Assembly: GCF_905220365.1 (NCBI RefSeq)
Contig: NC_061154.1
Location: 11,284,001-11,348,000, forward strand
DNA length: 64,000 nucleotides
Origin: Vanessa cardui
Taxonomy: Eukaryota > Arthropoda > Insecta > Lepidoptera > Nymphalidae
Direction: 5' to 3'
Shown: in pieces, positions 58,641-64,000 of the stretch
Numbering within the stretch: the stretch's first letter is position 1
How the letters are laid out: each line of letters opens with the position of its first letter
Made by a program: the position numbers and the translations under genes
The notes under the pieces: model-generated
Seen by the model: the letters and a program-made list of their open reading frames with translations, nothing else
Database searches by the model: none
Told to the model about the DNA's origin: nothing

Positions 58641-60189
58641 AAAAAGCAAGATTAAAAATTAGGTTACCCACACCGAATTTGCGCCGACATACATATATCA
58701 CATAATAATACACAGATTTACAAAATATCATAAATAATTGTGTCGATTTGGATATAAATAAATCAAGATATTAAATAAAGTAACAACCTGAGTAGTGAGT
58801 GTTATAACACATTATCAATATTCCATTATTTTTGGTCTTGTATGGAAACCGAGTTTTCCGTATATTGGAAACGAGAGTACAACAAAGTAACTAAAGTTGT
58901 TTAATGTACGCTCTCCGCCGGGCGTGAATACTAATGGACTGCTTTTAAAATATATTTTTAATGCAGTCACTTTATTTATTACGTAGTAATAAAGAATTTT
59001 AATTTCGAGTTCAAACTTTAAACCTTAATACAAAAGAGCCAGTCACGTTTTGTGTCAGATTCATATTGATAAAAACAATGTGCAGAAATTTTCATATCGT
59101 CTTTGACATACGTTTTTTTTTTTTTTTATTTCAACGGAATTTTCATATTCGAATAATATTTTTTTTTAAAACAATGATAGATTTAAATTGCACTTGCAAG
59201 TTCGATCAGTTTAATATTTTAGCTTAGATAATTGCTCTTCTTTGTGCCCCTTGTATTGTTTTCAATAAGGCGTAAAAATAATTGTACGAATTATTTTGCT
59301 TTTGTACTATTATAAGTCCTATTACACTTGTCGTATGCCTTTGTGGAATTGAATATCATATATATCGTACTCATGTAATGAAAAATTATTATCAGTATAT
59401 AAACCAATCATGATAACTTTGTAAAATTAGTCCTGAACAAATATCACAAAAGGATATCAATAACTTGATTTGTAAGACAATATTGTATTTCTTTATGTTA
59501 TATATAAATAATTTATTTGTTTCATAGTTCTTGAATCTACAATTCAAAGAAAAATAAACTTACAAATAAATCGGATTACAAAAGGGTAATTACTATACCC
59601 GTGTATTAATAATAATAATGAACATTGTCACAACATTATACCGCTAGGATTTAAAATTAGGATTGTTAATAAAGTTTTCTACACTAAATGTACAGAAAAT
59701 ACATTCGCAGATATCATCACTTATCTGGAGAACAGGTTTTTCATATAATTAATTAATGTACTTAGAATTTTACTATTATATGCATATATAATATTATTAT
59801 ACATTACACAAGACATATCATCGATAATTTTGATAAATTAATTAATACGTAGATACGTTATGACAATCACCGTTTGATTGTGAAACGGTCACTAATTACT
59901 TCCACTCCTGACGGCACTTATGTTATTGTCAAAGAGCCGACTAATCATAACACAAAGCCTACTTTCACATTCTAGTGTTTCAACTATTGATAATATGATT
60001 AGGCGTATTTATAATATCAAACAATACCCTTTGATACTACAATTTAACTGAAATCGGTCAGTGGATTATGAAATGGAGACGAATGACGACTGACAATATG
60101 AATGCCTGTGCGATTTTAATATCGCTAGGGAAATAATAATATCACAGCTTCGGCAATTCGATACACGAGGATACATTGTTCTTGCAGCT
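58641..60189. other. Unassigned AT-rich DNA
   Basis: No coding frame or recognised repeat, apart from poly-T near 59112 and 59160. Confidence 0.5.
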
Positions 60190-60204
60190 AGTTATTACAA
60201 AGTA

Positions 60205-60416
60205 TAAAAATAAGTCGCTTAACGCTGTCTGTCCCTATGTATCTTTATTATAATGATGCGGTTTTTTAATAGATATATTGATTCAATAGGAAGGTTTTTG
60301 TAAAGAATATATGGACCATATGGTAAAGAAACACTGATAGTTTTAGAAGTTTCTAACGAGGTGTCGAAAAAAAACATATCAGCTTTGCATCCATCAGCAA
60401 GCCGGGGTGGGCGTTA
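60205..60416 (+). mobile_element. Helitron-like element G, reversed copy
   Basis: CTGTCTGTCCCTATGTATCT, ATGATGCGGTTTTTTAATAG and an AAGCCGGGGTGGGCGTTAG end match the complement of the copies at 4124 and 50914. Confidence 0.55.
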
Positions 60417-60479
60417 GTTAATATATAAAGCTATATTGTATAAAGTTAGACCTCATATTTTTATATGCAATACTATTGT

Positions 60480-60599
60480 ACAATCGGAGTAAAAAAAGGT
60501 TCGTCACCTTAAGATGTATTTTCGTGTGCTCAGTATGAGCGATAATATGCTTTACCGATCGAGAATGACATATTGCGTCGCAATGATTTGATGTTTAGA
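60480..60599 (+). repeat. 120-bp dispersed repeat E, copy 2
   Basis: This runs from ACAATCGGAGTAAAAAAAGG to AATGATTTGATGTTTAGA, matching 20496-20615 in the same orientation, with no coding content. Family unknown. Confidence 0.85.
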
Positions 60600-60765
60600 C
60601 TGTAGGTACATAAATAAATACAAAAAATTAATATAAAAAATACACGCAACATCTTACATAAATAAGTACACATACTTGGCCACAGAAAAGTAATTGTTAT
60701 TTTAATTAATTACTTAAATTGGTGAATAATCCGTTTTTGTGTTTTTGTTTCATTTTTTTTTTTGT

Positions 60766-60965
60766 TCAGTATTATTACGACATCACGTTAGAGACCTCTA
60801 AAGTTATCAGTAGGTATCTACTATATTGTACATGTGTAACATATAAATCTTCCCTTAAGTCATCTATTCTATCTATCTATCTATCTATTGAAAAAATCCC
60901 ATCAAATCCGTTCCGTAATTTTAAAGACCTAATCGAACAAAGGGACAGACTGCGGCCAAACTATA
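60766..60965 (-). mobile_element. Helitron-like element G, internal fragment
   Basis: CATCACGTTAGAGACCTCTA and ATCCGTTCCGTAATTTTAAA match the 50.9-kb copy in the same orientation. It includes a short TCTA microsatellite (about 60866-60888). Confidence 0.5.
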
Positions 60966-61869
60966 TCATAAAAAAAAAAAAAATTTTTATTGATGAACGC
61001 AATGTCTTCAAAGACACCTCTGGCGCTGTGAACTGAAATTCGAATGTAAGTATCATTAATTGCATTTCCATTGAATGTCTACCGCTGATCCTAATTTTAA
61101 GCTTGGCTATGTTGTTCTCTGATAAAGTTCTAGTTTGTAATGAATGTGATCTCACTCGTACGTGTTAGTTTACGTCTCCCGGCGAATCTGATATTGGCTT
61201 GTTAACTATTATACTGCTAACTAAATCTGTTCCAACGAGTTAGATATTACCTAACCATTTAAATGCTAGTGGATGTGTACTATGAAAATTAATATTTCTG
61301 ATGTTTTTTTTATAATTATTGCTACAAGGTTTATAAATATTTATATTTCAATAATAATATCCATTACACGGTTAAACAAACCTCCATGCAAGAAAGAATT
61401 CTTTGGATTAATAATATCTATTCTTTCAGCTAGCAACATTATTGGTTAAATCTGTACGTCACGCTAATATATCATTAAGATGTTTTTAATAACGACGTAA
61501 ATAGTTTTGCATTTGTCCAGGTGACATGATCTAAATTCTTAATATTAAATATATTTAATTAATTGTATAAAGGGTGCGACGACGAATGCTTGCATCTGTA
61601 TCTTCAAAGACGATAGTTTAGCAAAGTTTATGATTAACATTCCATATTCCATGTGTACAATGCGGTACAAGGTCTATAAATTCTAATTTTGGTTCCGTAC
61701 GGGCTTAGTGTATAACGTCAGACGTTAATTCGACTTTAATTGCTCTAATTTTAGTAACTGTGTTAGAACGAGTTAATCATTTCAAGGAGTAAATCTTTTG
61801 GAATTAAAAGCTCACTCCTAAGAGTCAAAAAATATACCTGCTCTGTGTATTTCTTGCATTTATTTTGAA

Positions 61870-62138
61870 CTACCTTGGCCCGTGACCTTGTACACGTTTG
61901 AATTTTACAAAAATAAATAAATATTGTAGCCTAAGTTACTCCCTATTATATCAGTTATCTGCCAGTGAAAATCCCGTCAAAATCGGTCGAGCCGTTCCAG
62001 ATATTAGCCGGAACAAACAGAGAGACAGACAAAAATATTATTTTGGTATATGTACCGTGTATACATATATATGCATTGAATAAAAAATGGCTATTTTAAT
62101 ATTACAAACAGGCACACCAACTTTATTACATGAATAGA
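61870..62138 (-). mobile_element. Helitron-like element F, decayed copy
   Basis: The reverse complement shows TGTTTGTAATATTAAAATAG, TTTTGACGGGATTTTCACTG and the GTACAAGGTCACGGGCC end. The terminal CTAG is mutated (GGTAG). Confidence 0.6.
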
Positions 62139-62370
62139 TGAATAAATACTGTTCGATATGACTAACAGTTTGTTTTGATGATGAAATGAAGATGCTGATA
62201 AACTGTCAATGTCGTAATATTTAGAACTAACCTTTTATGCTAAAATTAAAAAAGAGATTCCTGAAAATCAGTATTGGTCGTTGTGAGCCCCGTGTGTTTA
62301 ACACATGTTAAGTCTGATAGTATTTACACAGTAAATTTGTGCAGATATCGTATAATATTATTTTGATTTT

Positions 62371-62500
62371 TATTTATCCTTCCTCAAGGGCCGGCAACGA
62401 ACCTGCTAGCCCCCGGTGCTGCACATGTCCATGGGCGGTGGTAGTCACTTTCCATCAGGTGAGCCTCCTACTCGTTTGCTACCTATCACATAAAAAAAAA
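62371..62500 (+). repeat. Dispersed LINE-tail repeat
   Basis: AAGGGCCGGCAACGAACCTG, CATGTCCATGGGCGGTGGTA, CATCAGGTGAGCC and CTCGTTTGC followed by an A-run: a widely repeated lepidopteran sequence that I know as a LINE 3' tail. Confidence 0.65.
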
Positions 62501-63640
62501 ATATTTTTATCAATACGTTTTTATTTTATTATATATTAACTAGTGTTATTGCTGTATATCGTAGGTATACAGTTTTATCATATTTTATTCTACACAAGTA
62601 ATATTTCATTGATGTCTGTCAAATGTATTTAAATCCAAAGTGCGATTCAAGTCAATTCGTATCTCATTCCTGAAATATTGACAAACTACTACCATCGATA
62701 CACCATTTTTATACGAATCCTATCAATTTTATAATTGTAAAAGTCAAAGTCGTCTGACACTTCCAGCTCGCGTTCAGAGGAGCTTCGTTAGGCTATTCTG
62801 TAAATTATGTAATTCAATTCTCGAAACTAGAAACATATTTCAGTTCTCATAATAATTCAACATAATATTCATAGTTCAGTGCGAATCAATAACTGATTGA
62901 AACGAATAAAAAGCAACTTGATATCCAATTAAACCATCAAAAACATGAATATTGCAACTTGTAATATGATCATGATCGTAAAATAAATAAAATATTATTG
63001 ACACGTTTCTACTAAAATATATAGATAATATTAATAATTAATTGGACTAAATTGTAATGTATTTTAAAATTCATTTAGTTTCATGTTTGCGTAAAACAGA
63101 ATTCGATACAAAAATTATACATCATCAAATTTTATACAAAATATCTTAGCTGCCTTAACTTTTTAGTATTATTAAACCCTTTATTAATATAAGATGTAAG
63201 ATATCAAAACATGGAGTATTGTCATTTTCAAACTACTAAAAAAAAATAACAACATCACTATCACACGCCGTACTATTTTTGTATATGTTAATGTAATTAA
63301 AATGATTAATTAAAAGGAAAAATATACCAAAAAGATACTAGTCTGACAAAATTGAAGCTCATTTAACGTAATAATTATTGAAAGGGATTACCACTAATAT
63401 CTATTGAATGTTAAAACGCGTACCATTCGTGGAATAAAATCATTGAACTATGAAATGTACATAACATAAAATTTATAATAATCTTACCCCATGAACATTC
63501 GCTATTAAATGCAATATGTGCTTATTGTATGTACGTATCTTCGTAAATATCAAATGCTAGAATAATAATCATAGCTTCTTCTATATTAATAAAAATTAAG
63601 GTTCGTATATTTCACCATTGATATGATTTATCGTGGAAAT
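62501..63640. other. Unassigned AT-rich DNA
   Basis: No open frame of note and no recognised repeat. Confidence 0.5.
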
Positions 63641-63679
63641 TTGGTGCATCATCTATGTACCTCATAGGTTACTACAAGA

Positions 63680-64000
63680 TATGACAAAAAAGGCATGAAA
63701 ATTCAGGACCTCGAGATAGCCAGAGTGCTGGAGCTGACGAGAAATATTTCAGATAATACAGGAAAACTAGCCAACAAGTCATACGAACGACGTTAGCCAC
63801 CCCGTGCCTTAGCACGGGGTGGTAAACTCGTTCGTCCCTGAAGAAAGGTAGACATTAAGGTGACTGGGTTAGACATCTCCATCACGAATGATAAGATAAC
63901 CGCCATATTCGCTCGCAAGGGGAGTACCGCTAAAGCGGTAAGGTGTGGAGAAATTTTACCGCCAGAATACATGGGACGTGTGACCAGGTGACGTGTTCGA
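63680..64000 (+). pseudogene. Possible LINE ORF1 (gag-like) fragment, cut by window end
   Basis: Two open stretches are seen: MKIQDLEIARVLELTRNISD up to a TAG at about 63795, and VDIKVTGLDISITNDKITAI followed by FARKGSTAKAVRCGEI. The second resembles the V-GLD-S-T-D-I--A region of R1/TRAS-type ORF1 proteins. The GC content is higher than nearby sequence. Assignment is tentative. Confidence 0.45.
63797..63822. repeat. GC-rich 11-bp hairpin
   Basis: CCACCCCGTGC pairs with GCACGGGGTGG around CTTA. It follows a stop codon in a possible LINE ORF1 fragment. It is stable but not followed by a T-run. Confidence 0.9.

Noticed and set aside
1..64000. CRISPR array, rRNA or bacterial operon
   Set aside because: No regularly spaced short repeats, rRNA or ribosome-binding-site-led gene clusters are present. 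The content is that of an insect genome.

Overview
The window looks like nuclear DNA of a lepidopteran insect, probably a butterfly or moth. It is AT-rich, has GT-AG spliced genes with short exons, and is littered with tRNA-derived SINEs, fragments of RTE-like and other non-LTR LINEs, Helitron-like elements and a mariner. There are no operons, bacterial signals or CRISPR arrays. Species and chromosome cannot be read from the sequence.

Two protein-coding genes could be rebuilt exon by exon with consistent splice phases. On the plus strand, 11758-19675 holds a seven-exon gene for a protein of about 352 aa. It has an N-terminal RIIa-type (RIIAD1-like) docking/dimerisation domain and a novel C-terminal part. 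On the minus strand, 47923-29042 holds a complete 15-exon gene for an 841-aa V-ATPase V0 subunit a (Vha100 family). Its coding phases join without a break, and it keeps both membrane arginines essential for proton transport. The genes lie with their 3' ends facing each other across about 9.4 kb of repeat-rich DNA (19676-29041).

By region: 1-11.7 kb is repeats (two SINE families, LINE ends, Helitron-like pieces) plus two weak coding candidates on the minus strand. 11.7-19.7 kb is the RIIa gene. 19.7-29 kb is LINE/SINE insertions with visible target-site duplications and two promoter-like spots. 29-47.9 kb is the V-ATPase gene; its 5-kb first intron carries an intact mariner (44934-46218). 48-50.4 kb is mostly unassigned. 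50.4-54.7 kb is a nest of inverted-repeat elements. 55-64 kb is decayed LINEs, other repeats and a possible degenerate zinc-finger exon.

The most unusual object is a 2.5-kb long-terminal-inverted-repeat (foldback) element at 51223-53732. Its two arms are about 990 bp each, nearly identical and collinear without indels. A 4-bp direct repeat (CAGT) flanks it exactly. The arms carry promoter-like and exon-like cargo, and the unique centre carries a short open frame behind a splice acceptor. A diverged relative of part of the arm lies about 4 kb downstream. Its class is unknown; the TGTTA terminus and 4-bp duplication suggest a Ginger-like DNA transposon, but this is only a hypothesis.
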